Shown here piece by piece: positions 45,213-53,909 of a stretch of 64,000 bases of DNA (position 1 is the first letter of the stretch; each line of letters starts with the position of its first letter). Made by a program: the position numbers and the translations under genes. The notes under the pieces are model-generated. The model made no database searches, had not been told where the DNA came from, and was given only the letters and a program-made list of their open reading frames with translations. Source of the DNA: Streptomyces sp. ML-6 (GTDB taxonomy: Bacteria; Actinomycetota; Actinomycetes; Streptomycetales; Streptomycetaceae); contig NZ_JAOTIK010000001.1 in NCBI RefSeq assembly GCF_030116705.1, forward strand, positions 6,600,501 through 6,664,500. Reading direction: 5' to 3'.

Positions 45213-46883
45213 GTGACGACCGCCCCGCAGGCCCCCGCCGAACGGACCGCGGAGCGCCGGTCCGGCTCGGTGCTGCGCAGCGGCGCCGTCATGGCCGCCG
45301 GCTCCGTCGTCTCCCGCGCCACCGGCTTCATACGCTCGGCGGTCGTCGTCGCCGCACTCGGCACCGGGCTCCAGGCCGACGGGTACAACGTCGCCAACAC
45401 CGTGCCCAACATCCTCTACACCCTGCTCATCGGCGGCGCGCTCAACGCCGTCTTCGTCCCCGAGCTGGTGCGCGCCGCACGGAACCACCCCGACGGCGGG
45501 GCCGCGTACACCGACCGGCTGCTCACCGTCTGCACCGTCGCCCTGCTCGCCCTCACCGGCCTCACGGTCGTCGGCGCCCCGTGGATCGTCGAGGTCTACG
45601 CCCCCGGCTACCACGGCGCCCAGGCGGAGCTGACCGTGGCCCTGGCCCGCTACTGCCTGCCGCAGATCCTCTTCTACGGACTGTTCACCCTGCTCGGCCA
45701 AGTGCTCAACGCCCGCGACCGGTTCGGCGCGATGATGTGGACCCCGGTCCTCAACAACCTGGTGATCATCGCGGTGTTCGGGATCTTCCTGGGCGTCGCC
45801 ACCGGTTCCGACGGCACACTGACCCCGGCCCAGGCCCAATGGCTCGGCTGGGGCACGACCGCGGGCATCGCCGTCCAGACCCTCGCCCTGGTGCCCGCCC
45901 TGCGCGCCGCGAAGTTCCGCTGGCGGCCCCGGTTCGACTGGCGGGGCAGCGGCCTCACCCGGCCGCTGCGCGCGGCCGGCTGGCTCGTCATGCTCGTGCT
46001 GACCAACCAGATCGCGTACTGGGTGGTCACCCGGCTCTCCACCACCGTCGGGCAGAGCGCCGCGGACCAGGACATGGCGGGCGGCCCCGGCTACACCGCG
46101 TACAGCTACGCCTATCAGCTGTGGGTGGTGCCGCACGGCATCGTGACCGTCTCGCTCGTCACCGCGCTGATGCCCCGGATGAGCCGCGCCGCGGCCGACC
46201 ACGACCTGGCGGGGGTGCGGCGCGACGTCTCGTACGCCCTGCGCACCTCGGCGGCGGTCGTGGTGCCCGCGGCGGCCCTGCTGTTCGCGCTGGCGCCGTG
46301 GGTGATGGGCGCCGTGTACGGGTACGGGCGCACGGACGACGCGGACATCACCGTGATGGCGGGCATGCTGATGGCGTTCGCGCCCGGACTGATCGCCTAC
46401 TCGGGCCAGTACGTGCTCTCCCGCGCGTTCTACGCGATGGGCGACACCCGGACCCCCTTCCTCCTCAACCTGGTGATCGCCGCGCTCAACGCCGGTCTCT
46501 CGGCCGCCGCCTACCTGTTGTTGCCGATCCGCTGGGCCGTGACGGGGATGGCCGGGGCCTACTCGGTGGCCCTGTTCGTGGGCTTCGGGATCACCGCGTA
46601 CGTGCTGCGCCGCAGGGTCCCGGACCGCGCCGCACCCGGTGCGCCGCCGGTGCGCTCCACCGCGCCGGCGGCACAGGCGCGGCTGGTGGTGGCGGCCGTG
46701 CCCGCCGGACTGCTGGGGTACGCGGCGGCCCGCGCCTGCGCGTCGTACGGGGACTTCGCCGCCCTGGGCGCGGGGACCTGCGTCCTGCTGCTCACGGTGG
46801 CACTGCTGGCCCGGCCGCTGCGGCTGCGGGAGGTCGAGGCCGCGCTCGCGGCGGGGCGGAGGCGGCTGCGGCGGTCCGGGTGA
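45213..46883 (+). CDS. murJ: Lipid II flippase MurJ/MviN family
   Basis: 556 aa from GTG 45213, fourteen or so helices. RSGAVMAAGSVVSRATGFIRSAVVVAALG and NTVPNILYTLLIGGALNAVFVPELVRAA are the MurJ start; PQILFYGLFTLLGQVLNARDRFGAMMWTPVLNN and SYAYQLWVVPHGIVTVSLVTALMPRMSRAA are conserved core segments. It lacks the long C-terminal kinase-like extension of mycobacterial MviN and of the oriC-linked Streptomyces copy, so this may be a second paralogue. Confidence 0.92.
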   Translation: MTTAPQAPAERTAERRSGSVLRSGAVMAAGSVVSRATGFIRSAVVVAALGTGLQADGYNVANTVPNILYTLLIGGALNAVFVPELVRAARNHPDGGAAYTDRLLTVCTVALLALTGLTVVGAPWIVEVYAPGYHGAQAELTVALARYCLPQILFYGLFTLLGQVLNARDRFGAMMWTPVLNNLVIIAVFGIFLGVATGSDGTLTPAQAQWLGWGTTAGIAVQTLALVPALRAAKFRWRPRFDWRGSGLTRPLRAAGWLVMLVLTNQIAYWVVTRLSTTVGQSAADQDMAGGPGYTAYSYAYQLWVVPHGIVTVSLVTALMPRMSRAAADHDLAGVRRDVSYALRTSAAVVVPAAALLFALAPWVMGAVYGYGRTDDADITVMAGMLMAFAPGLIAYSGQYVLSRAFYAMGDTRTPFLLNLVIAALNAGLSAAAYLLLPIRWAVTGMAGAYSVALFVGFGITAYVLRRRVPDRAAPGAPPVRSTAPAAQARLVVAAVPAGLLGYAAARACASYGDFAALGAGTCVLLLTVALLARPLRLREVEAALAAGRRRLRRSG

Positions 46884-46922
46884 CGCCGGCCCGCGACGCC
46901 CCGCGGGGCGCTCCCGGAACGG

Positions 46923-49859
46923 TCATGGAGCATCGCGGTCCGTTACCGGCCCCCGCAACCTCGGCCGTTCGCCGGGGCCACCACCGGTGGGGGACGGGTA
47001 CACCGTCGCGTGTCTCAGGTACTGCTGGGCCGCCACCTCGACCACCTGCGGCAGGATCTGGCCGAACGCCTCCATGCTGGGCACGCCCCTGGCCGCGGGG
47101 CGGCAGTGGGCGCGCCCCTGGCGCATCAAGGACGGCATGGTCCGTTCGAGCTTCCCGGTCAGTTCGGCCTCGGCCGCCATGCTCTGCCGGTCCTCGCGGC
47201 TCCACGGCACGGCCGGAGCGATCCAGGGGCGGTTCTCGGCGTCGAAGGCGGCGAGCCTCCTGCGCCGGTCCTCGTCCTGGAGGGCCCAGCGGTCGACGAG
47301 CAGGATCTCGGGGCTGCCGGGCGGCTGCTTGCTGTTTCCGTGCTCCGTCTCCTCGTCGAAGGAGGTGATGGTGGCCTGGTAGTTGAGGGAGCGCACCAGG
47401 TCCTCGGCGACATAGGCCAGGGGGCGGGTGGTGGCGGGGTGGTAGGGGTTCCAGTCCTGCGCACTGTCGCCGTAGTAGTCGGCCAGGCGCCCCTCGGGCA
47501 GGTCGCGGCGAGTGGGGGCGACCACGGTGATCCGAATGGGGCGGGGCCCGGACGCGCTGTTGCGCGGGCCGAAGGCACTGGGGGCCTGTCGGTAGTCGAC
47601 CGGGCGCCCGGTGCCGATTCTGGTCGTATCGGCGACGTTGACGATGCGCCTGGCGAGCTTGTACACCGCGCGCTCGTACTCCTCGGCGAAGAGCCTGAGC
47701 TTGATGAGGCCGTAGAGCCCGTCGCTGGCGTAACGGTCCCCGAAGTCGCGGTGGTCGAACTGCAACCGCTCGGCCGGACCGGGGAGCTGGCTCGGCGGCA
47801 CGGGCACCCAGAGCGCCGGGACGATCGCCTCGGCCGGCTGGTTGGAGCGGGCCCGGTGGTGGATGGCGCGCTGCGCGAAGGCGTACCACTCCTTGCCGCA
47901 CATCTCACTGGCGAAGTAACGCGGCGAGAACAGCGGAACGAACACCCGGCAGGTGGCGAGCACCTCGCCGAGCCGCTCCGACCAGCCCTCGCCGGAGCGT
48001 ACTTCCCGGTCCATGAACCCCGCGGGCGCGCCCGCGGGCAGATCCGTCATGGCCGCCACGTGGTCACAGAGATCCCTGAAGAGGCGTTCGACCCACATGT
48101 CGGGGTCCGTTCCACCGCCGTACCCCGGGGTGTGGGCATAGCTCAGGAAGAAGTACGGGGCCGTCGCGCGGGCGGTGCTTCCTTCGAGCACGGTCGGGGC
48201 GGAGGAGACGAGGCGCCCCGACCCACCGGCCACCGACGTCCGGACAGGGGGCCCCACTGGTTCCGAGGGGGGCTCGGCAGGCGGGAGTTCGGCGGAGGCG
48301 GCCATCGTGAGGTCGGCCGGCTCCGGTGTTCGGGCCGGGATGCCCAGCGCCAGCAGGACACCGGTCGACACCTCGCCGAAGGGCTCGGGATCCATCGCGA
48401 TCCCGTCCGCCCCGGCTCCGGACACGGCGGCCCGGAAACGCGTGGGAGAGGCGGATTCACTCCTGACGAAACGGACCACGGCGCTGTGCAGGAGCCGGGC
48501 GTCCCGGGCGCCGAGCCTGGGCATGAGCTGCTCACGCGTGCCGTCCCGGAAGCGCAGTACGGGATGGCCGCCCGCCCGGGCGGCCTCGGTGATGGTGACG
48601 AGACCGCCGACGACGAACTCGGCCAGGTCGGAGGGCGTCGCCTCCGGGACCAGGTTCTGCTGGACGACCCGGAGCACATCGACGCTCACCTGCGGGTACA
48701 GCGAGCACAGCACGGCCAGCCGGACCGCGGCCGCGGACGCGCGGTGCAGATAGGCGTCCGTCAGGGACCGGCCGCTGCGCGGTCCCTCCTCGTCCTGTTC
48801 CACCAGCTGGTCGACGAGACCCGGCGCGGGCAGGAGCAGGGCTTCGCAGCCGGCGGGGTCCGAGAGCATGAGGGAGCGGGCCCAGCCGCCGATCGAGTGG
48901 GGCGACAGGGAGCTCACGGGGACCGGCAGCCAGTCCCGGTCGGTGGTGCCGGGAAACGCCTGGTTCATCAGGAGCGTGGTGACGAACCGCAGCCGGGCGT
49001 TGTGCGCGCCGGGCGTCCCGGGCGGGACCACGCGGACGGCCGGCAGGCTCATGCCCGTCTGCCGCCAGATCTTCGACGGCAACGGGTTGAGCAGGACGGT
49101 GGGCATGGCGGCGGCCCATGTGCGGAGCTGGTTCCACTGGGAGCCGTCGCGCCACGCGGCCGACGCCCAGTCGGAGAGGACGAGCATCAGCCGCCGCGAC
49201 GCGACGGACCTTCCGCCACCCTCCACGACGCGCTGCCCCAGCGGGCCGTGCAGGGCCGGTGTGCTCCCCGGCGCCCCGTCCAAGTGGAGCTCACGGACCC
49301 GCAGGGTGCGGAACACACCGGTGCGGGCCAGCAGACGCACCAGTTCGTCGGCCGTGCCCGCCCACACCGCCATGGTGGGGGAACGGTCGATGACCACGGT
49401 CGCGTCGAACCAGCGCTCCGGTTCGCCGGAGAACACCGGGGTGAGTTCGCCGGCGCGCGCGTAGTCGGCCACCGTCGCCGGGATGTCCAGTCGCTGCCTG
49501 CGCCCCCGCGGCCATGGCCGCTTCAATGGTTTCAGGGCCCGGGCCAGTTCCCGGCCGTGCGGCAGTGTGCTGTCGCGGGGCAGTGACACCCCGACCGCTC
49601 CCGGGCCCGGCGCACCGTCCTTCCAGGGCGTGTGCAGCGGGCTCCGCCGCGCGGCCCCGTCCGTCTCCGCCGACTGCCCGGCGTCCGCCGTCCGGGCGTC
49701 CGGCTCCTCCCGGCTCTCGGTGTCGCGGGTCCGCGGACCGTCGCTGTCGCCCCGGGCGGCGAGCCAGAGCAGCTCGGCGATCGACACCGCGTCGAGGTCC
49801 CTGCCCAGACCGAGCAGCGAGTCGACGACGGCACCCAGCCCGTCGGTCCGGTCAGGCAC
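46923..49859 (-). CDS. vWA-like / TIR / FxsC C-terminal-like fusion protein
   Basis: 978 aa. Residues about 150-270 resemble a vWA domain: WFDATVVIDRSPTMAVW gives a DxSxT-type MIDAS (158-162) and LMLVLSDW supplies Asp230. A helical middle (330-500) resembles the SAV_2336-type region. A TIR-like domain spans about 567-665: PYFFLSYAHTPGYGGG, FMDREVRSGEGW, VFVPLFSPRYFASEMCGKEW with Glu657 at the position of the NADase catalytic Glu. Residues 774-950 (IRITVVAPTRRDLPEGR, LADYYGDSAQDWNPYHP) match the FxsC C-terminal domain. Last gene of a coupled set with MoxR, caspase/VMAP and hydrolase. No FxsA or FxsB gene is nearby. Confidence 0.82.
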   Translation of the reverse strand: MPDRTDGLGAVVDSLLGLGRDLDAVSIAELLWLAARGDSDGPRTRDTESREEPDARTADAGQSAETDGAARRSPLHTPWKDGAPGPGAVGVSLPRDSTLPHGRELARALKPLKRPWPRGRRQRLDIPATVADYARAGELTPVFSGEPERWFDATVVIDRSPTMAVWAGTADELVRLLARTGVFRTLRVRELHLDGAPGSTPALHGPLGQRVVEGGGRSVASRRLMLVLSDWASAAWRDGSQWNQLRTWAAAMPTVLLNPLPSKIWRQTGMSLPAVRVVPPGTPGAHNARLRFVTTLLMNQAFPGTTDRDWLPVPVSSLSPHSIGGWARSLMLSDPAGCEALLLPAPGLVDQLVEQDEEGPRSGRSLTDAYLHRASAAAVRLAVLCSLYPQVSVDVLRVVQQNLVPEATPSDLAEFVVGGLVTITEAARAGGHPVLRFRDGTREQLMPRLGARDARLLHSAVVRFVRSESASPTRFRAAVSGAGADGIAMDPEPFGEVSTGVLLALGIPARTPEPADLTMAASAELPPAEPPSEPVGPPVRTSVAGGSGRLVSSAPTVLEGSTARATAPYFFLSYAHTPGYGGGTDPDMWVERLFRDLCDHVAAMTDLPAGAPAGFMDREVRSGEGWSERLGEVLATCRVFVPLFSPRYFASEMCGKEWYAFAQRAIHHRARSNQPAEAIVPALWVPVPPSQLPGPAERLQFDHRDFGDRYASDGLYGLIKLRLFAEEYERAVYKLARRIVNVADTTRIGTGRPVDYRQAPSAFGPRNSASGPRPIRITVVAPTRRDLPEGRLADYYGDSAQDWNPYHPATTRPLAYVAEDLVRSLNYQATITSFDEETEHGNSKQPPGSPEILLVDRWALQDEDRRRRLAAFDAENRPWIAPAVPWSREDRQSMAAEAELTGKLERTMPSLMRQGRAHCRPAARGVPSMEAFGQILPQVVEVAAQQYLRHATVYPSPTGGGPGERPRLRGPVTDRDAP

Positions 49860-50808
49860 CGGACAGGTTCTTCATCAGCAGCCCGATGAGCGCGCCGCGC
49901 TCCGACGCCGCCACCTTCGCCGGCCCGTCCAGCAGATGGAGGGTACTGAGCAACTGGTCGATCGCGACTCGCTCGCCGTCGCCCACCCGGCGCACGAAGT
50001 CGTCGACGAGATCGGCGAGCGGACCCGACCCGGGCACGTCGAGCCGCAGGTGCCTGCGCACGATCTCCCGGACGAGCTCCGGTGTGGGGCGGGGCATCGT
50101 GTAGCGCAGGCACCGCCGCAGGAACGGCGCGGGCAGCTCCTGCTCCCCGTTGCTCGTCATCACGATGAAGGGAAACTCGGTGCACTGCACATGGCCGTTG
50201 CGCACGGGGTACGCGGCGTCCCCGCCGAACATGCGCAGATGGGCGAGGTCCTGTCCCTCGCGGCGCAGTTCCTCGATGCGGAACTCGCCGCGTTCCAGCA
50301 CGTCGAGCAGGTCCCCGGGAAGATCCAGATCGGCCTTGTCGATCTCGTCGATGAGCAGGGCTCGCGGCCGGTCCGACGGCAGCAGCGCCGTTCCCAGCGG
50401 CCCCAGGGTCATGAACGCCGCGATGTCGTCGGTGCCGACGTCCCGCTCACCGGCGCGCGCCCGCTCCTGCTGCAGCCGGTGGGCGTGGATGCGCCCGAGG
50501 GCGTCGTAGTGGTACAGCGCGTCCCCGAGCGTGCTGCGCGAGGTCACGTGCCAGCGCAGTACGGGGCCCAGCGCGAGCTCCGCCGCGACCTGTTCGATCA
50601 CGGTGGACTTGCCCGTGCCCGGACTGCCCGTGATCAGCAGGGGCCGGCGCAGGGCGAGGGCCGCGTTGACCGCGGGGACGAGCCCCTCCGGCGGTTCGAA
50701 CAGCCCTGGGGACGGCACCCGGGGGAAGGTCCGCCACGGCGGCGGGTCGGGCAGCCGGGTGTCGTGCCGCACCTCTCCGTCGCCTCGGTAGTACGGGTTC
50801 CACGTCAT
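49852..50808 (-). CDS. MoxR-type AAA+ ATPase
   Basis: 318 aa from ATG 50808. Walker A GSPGTGKST (61-69), Walker B LLIDEIDKAD (151-160), sensor 1 Asn220 in IVMTSNGEQELPAPFLRRC with the arginine finger pair. This is the MoxR/BchI-like clade that works with vWA proteins. Between Walker A and B it carries the DDIAAFMTLGPLGTALLPS insert seen in conflict-system MoxRs. Starts inside the caspase gene end (ATGA) and overlaps the vWA-TIR gene by 8 nt, so all are translationally coupled. Confidence 0.9.
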   Translation of the reverse strand: MTWNPYYRGDGEVRHDTRLPDPPPWRTFPRVPSPGLFEPPEGLVPAVNAALALRRPLLITGSPGTGKSTVIEQVAAELALGPVLRWHVTSRSTLGDALYHYDALGRIHAHRLQQERARAGERDVGTDDIAAFMTLGPLGTALLPSDRPRALLIDEIDKADLDLPGDLLDVLERGEFRIEELRREGQDLAHLRMFGGDAAYPVRNGHVQCTEFPFIVMTSNGEQELPAPFLRRCLRYTMPRPTPELVREIVRRHLRLDVPGSGPLADLVDDFVRRVGDGERVAIDQLLSTLHLLDGPAKVAASERGALIGLLMKNLSGA

Positions 50809-52868
50809 GAGGTTTCCTCGATCGTGTTCTGGACGGGGGGAACGGTGGTTCGCACGAGCCGGCAGAACCTCAGCCATGCCCGGTCGTCCCAGACCGCGCG
50901 CAGATCGGCGAGGTGGTCGGCGCACTCGCCGCGCCATCGCCGCTGGTAGGCGTGGCCGAGCCCTTCCGGCATGGTCAGCCACTGCGGCTCCAGGCAGTGG
51001 TGCCGGTCGACGGGGAACCCCTCCGTTCCCTGGGGCCACAGCAGTACCGGGGTGTAGGAGAGGAGGATTTCCATCAACTGGTCGTCCAGTCCGGTGTGGT
51101 GCGTCAGGCCGATGGCCCGCCGGTACAGGCCGTCCCGCAACTTGCCCTGCAACGGCGGCCGTTCGGCCGTGTCGGAGACGTCTAGCCAGTCGACGGGCAC
51201 TCCGGTGCAGGCGGCGATCTCCTCCCACCGCTCGTTCACCGCGCCCTGGATCCGTCGCAGCAGGGGATCGGGGGCGAGCCGACGGCTCCAGTGCAGCACG
51301 ACGTCGTACTGCACCCCGAAACGCAGGCCCCGGCCGGCCTCCTCCGGGCGCCACTCCAGCAGTACACCGCTCGGCACCGCGACATCGAGCCACCTCAGCC
51401 GCAGCCCAAGCGCCTCCGCATGATCCTCCGCCCAGACGGCCGCCTCCTCGACCGCGGCCTCCGCACCCGCCCGGTCCACCGTGGGGCAGTCGAAGTCCTG
51501 CCGTTCGAGCAGTTCCCCGTCCCGGAGCAGCCACGCGCTCACGGCTTCCGGCCAGCCACCCGTCAGCGAGGAGTCGAGGCTGACGGCGAGCCTCAGCTGC
51601 TGGTCCTCCCGGTCGTCGAGGACCTTCGCCACGGCGTCGTTGAGTTCCTGCTGGGCGTCCACGGACCGCGCCCACGCGTGCAGTTCCGAAGAGGTCAGGT
51701 CCTTGCCCGAGGCGAGGGCGAGGCGCACCACGAACTCGGCGACCGAAGGTTTGCCGTTGCTCCGGGTCACCGCGTGGTCGAAGACCAGCCGGTCCAGGAT
51801 CGCGATGTCGGTGAACTCGGGCAACGGGGAGGACAGCGCGCGGTGTTCCGATACCAGCAGGGCCCGCAGGGCCTGACGCAGCCGGGCCGTCGTCAGCTCG
51901 CCACCGATCCAGCCGCGGAGGAACCCGACGGTCCGCAGTGCGGTGAGGGCGAAGAGCACAACCTCCCTGGCCCGGTCACGGGCCGGGGAGGGGGGAAGAG
52001 CGCTGAGCGCCTTCAGGAGGTCGAGCGCGGACTGCACGTCGTGCGGCACGTGCGGGACGGACACGGTGGCGGGCAGTGCGCCGAACGCCTCGGTGAGGTC
52101 CTCGTGCGCCAGCCGCCCGAGGAGCCCACCGGGGTCGGCGTCGCGGTCCTGCGTGTTGCGGGTGACCCAGACGCGCCCCGTCGCGAAGGGGTCGCCGTCG
52201 TGCTGGAAGACCGTCACATCCTGCCCGACGACCGATTCGCGCAGCGCCCGCTGCACGTCGTCCACCCCCAGCAAAGGGCCCGCCCCGGGCACGCCCTTCC
52301 TGATCAGCTCAGTGAGCGCCCGGGAGAACGAGAGGTCGACCGCCTGCTGGGTGAGCGACGCGGACATCAGCACGGCGAGTCGGCTGCGCCCGTTGCCGGC
52401 ACCGCCCGTGAGGTCCTGGCCCGGGGGTGTCGCACCGGCGGCGTGGCAGGTGTCGACGATGCCGAGCACGCTGGGGATGCCGGGCCTGTTCGCGGCAGCG
52501 GCGAGGAGTTCGCCCACGTTGACCGCCCGTTCGGGCGCGTCCTCGACGGAGTCGGCGCCCATCAGGTACAGCGTGTGCGTGCTTCCGGGCACGAATCCGT
52601 GCCCCAGCAGGACGAGGACGAGTGAGGCACCCCGGTCCTCGGCATGGCTGATCGCCGCACCGATCAGCGTCCGGATCCAGTTGCTCGTCAGCCGCTCGTC
52701 GACGACCAGGGAACGTCCGTCGGGGAGCCCCGGAGCACAGTCCCCCATGTCCGGGTCGGCCAGCGCGGCATGCAACGCCGAGGCCGCCTCCCCGAGGCGG
52801 GTGAGATGCCGCATCGACGCGCACTGGGGTGCCACGACGAGAAGGTGACGCGGGGGCTCCTCACTCAT
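50805..52868 (-). CDS. Caspase-like peptidase fused to VMAP-C-like domain
   Basis: 687 aa from ATG 52868. N-terminal caspase-like (C14) domain: LVLVLLGHGF with catalytic His90 and VLGIVDTCHAAGA with Cys141, so the dyad is intact. Residues 275-410 are helical (LDLLKALSALP, VVLFALTALRTVGFLRGW). Residues about 425-670 match the VMAP-C pattern: AVSLDSSL...AVSAWLLRDGELL, RLRWLDVAVPSGVLLEW, FGVQYDVVLHWSRRL. In known ternary systems VMAP carries an N-terminal effector and is regulated by MoxR and vWA partners. Family assignment of the C-terminal part is from pattern memory. Confidence 0.8.
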   Translation of the reverse strand: MSEEPPRHLLVVAPQCASMRHLTRLGEAASALHAALADPDMGDCAPGLPDGRSLVVDERLTSNWIRTLIGAAISHAEDRGASLVLVLLGHGFVPGSTHTLYLMGADSVEDAPERAVNVGELLAAAANRPGIPSVLGIVDTCHAAGATPPGQDLTGGAGNGRSRLAVLMSASLTQQAVDLSFSRALTELIRKGVPGAGPLLGVDDVQRALRESVVGQDVTVFQHDGDPFATGRVWVTRNTQDRDADPGGLLGRLAHEDLTEAFGALPATVSVPHVPHDVQSALDLLKALSALPPSPARDRAREVVLFALTALRTVGFLRGWIGGELTTARLRQALRALLVSEHRALSSPLPEFTDIAILDRLVFDHAVTRSNGKPSVAEFVVRLALASGKDLTSSELHAWARSVDAQQELNDAVAKVLDDREDQQLRLAVSLDSSLTGGWPEAVSAWLLRDGELLERQDFDCPTVDRAGAEAAVEEAAVWAEDHAEALGLRLRWLDVAVPSGVLLEWRPEEAGRGLRFGVQYDVVLHWSRRLAPDPLLRRIQGAVNERWEEIAACTGVPVDWLDVSDTAERPPLQGKLRDGLYRRAIGLTHHTGLDDQLMEILLSYTPVLLWPQGTEGFPVDRHHCLEPQWLTMPEGLGHAYQRRWRGECADHLADLRAVWDDRAWLRFCRLVRTTVPPVQNTIEETS

Positions 52869-53841
52869 GGGGCGCGGACAAGAGGGCTTCCGCGACGGGG
52901 CCCGCGACGGCGGCCTGGGCCAGGTACTTCCCGGCGGAATGGACCCAGATCCCGTCCGAGTCGATCCGGCTGCTGCGGGGAAGCACCCCGGCCGCGTTGG
53001 CCGCCACATCGCGTTCGAGCAGGGGGCGGATGGCGATGATGTCGTCCTTGTCCCAGAAGTTCAGCCATCGTTCGACGCGCTCGGGTGTGCGCGGCGGCTG
53101 CGGCAGGAGCCTGGGCCGGACGACCGTACGCGTCGAGAGCGGTGACCCGAGCGTGACGAGGAGGGGAGTGGCCGCCCGGTGCTCGTGCAGTGCCTCCAGT
53201 GCGACGACGGTCCCCAGGGAGTGCGCCACCACCACCGCCGGGGCGTCCCCGAGCGCCTCGTGCAGACGGTTGCGTACGCGGCGGTCGAGGGTCAGCCCGG
53301 ACGCGTCCTTCTCCCCGCGCGCCAGATAGCGCGACACCTGGGCGAGGTCCCTGACCATCAGCTTGGGAGTCGCCCAGCGCGCGACACCGCTCCACGGCTT
53401 GAGCGCCATCAGGGTGGTCGCCACGTTCAGTGCCCTGCGCAGTGCCGACAGGCTTCCCTGGGCCTGGCCGGACGTGCCGGCCTCGGCACGGGCGTGGGCC
53501 AGGATCCGTTCCCGGTTGCGCCAGGCACCGTCATGGGGCGCCCCGGTGGCGGAGTGCTCGGCCGCGAGGGTGGTCACCAGCTCGACGAGGAGGTCTTCGA
53601 GGATCTCGCCCGCGTCGCCCTCGGCCGTCGTCCCGCCGCCGCCCTGGGCCTCGGGGGGCGAGAAGAGATCGGCGTAGGAGGCGAAGACACAACGGTCCGC
53701 GTCCGTGGTGGTCAGCCGCTCGGCGAGTGCCGTGTGCCCGGCTGCCCGCATCCCGTCCGCCAGCGCGCCCGCCCATTCGGCCAGTTCGCGTTCGGCATCC
53801 CGGGGCCCGCCTATTCCGTGCACGAAAACCAACCGCGGCAC
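52861..53841 (-). CDS. Alpha/beta hydrolase (lipase-like) of the conflict operon
   Basis: 326 aa from GTG 53841 (GGGGAGG 8 bp upstream; TTG 53844 possible). It opens PRLVFVHGIGGPRDAERELAEWAGAL, has nucleophile Ser208 in VVVAHSLGTVVALEAL, and the terminal DSDGIWVHSAGKYL may give the His. Hydrolases of this sort can act as lipases, esterases or peptidases. The stop lies 8 nt inside the caspase gene, so it is the first gene of the coupled set and probably an effector or processing factor. Confidence 0.8.
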   Translation of the reverse strand: MPRLVFVHGIGGPRDAERELAEWAGALADGMRAAGHTALAERLTTTDADRCVFASYADLFSPPEAQGGGGTTAEGDAGEILEDLLVELVTTLAAEHSATGAPHDGAWRNRERILAHARAEAGTSGQAQGSLSALRRALNVATTLMALKPWSGVARWATPKLMVRDLAQVSRYLARGEKDASGLTLDRRVRNRLHEALGDAPAVVVAHSLGTVVALEALHEHRAATPLLVTLGSPLSTRTVVRPRLLPQPPRTPERVERWLNFWDKDDIIAIRPLLERDVAANAAGVLPRSSRIDSDGIWVHSAGKYLAQAAVAGPVAEALLSAPHE

Positions 53842-53909
53842 CAAGTGAACCTCCCCTGCGCGTCGTTCGTCCCGAGGCTACCAACCGAGTCGCCGCCCGC
53901 CCATGCCGT

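Noticed and set aside
43211..45412. A 733-codon minus-strand open frame
   Set aside because: It is a shifted frame across the L,D-transpeptidase and its flanks with Arg/Gly-rich nonsense composition.
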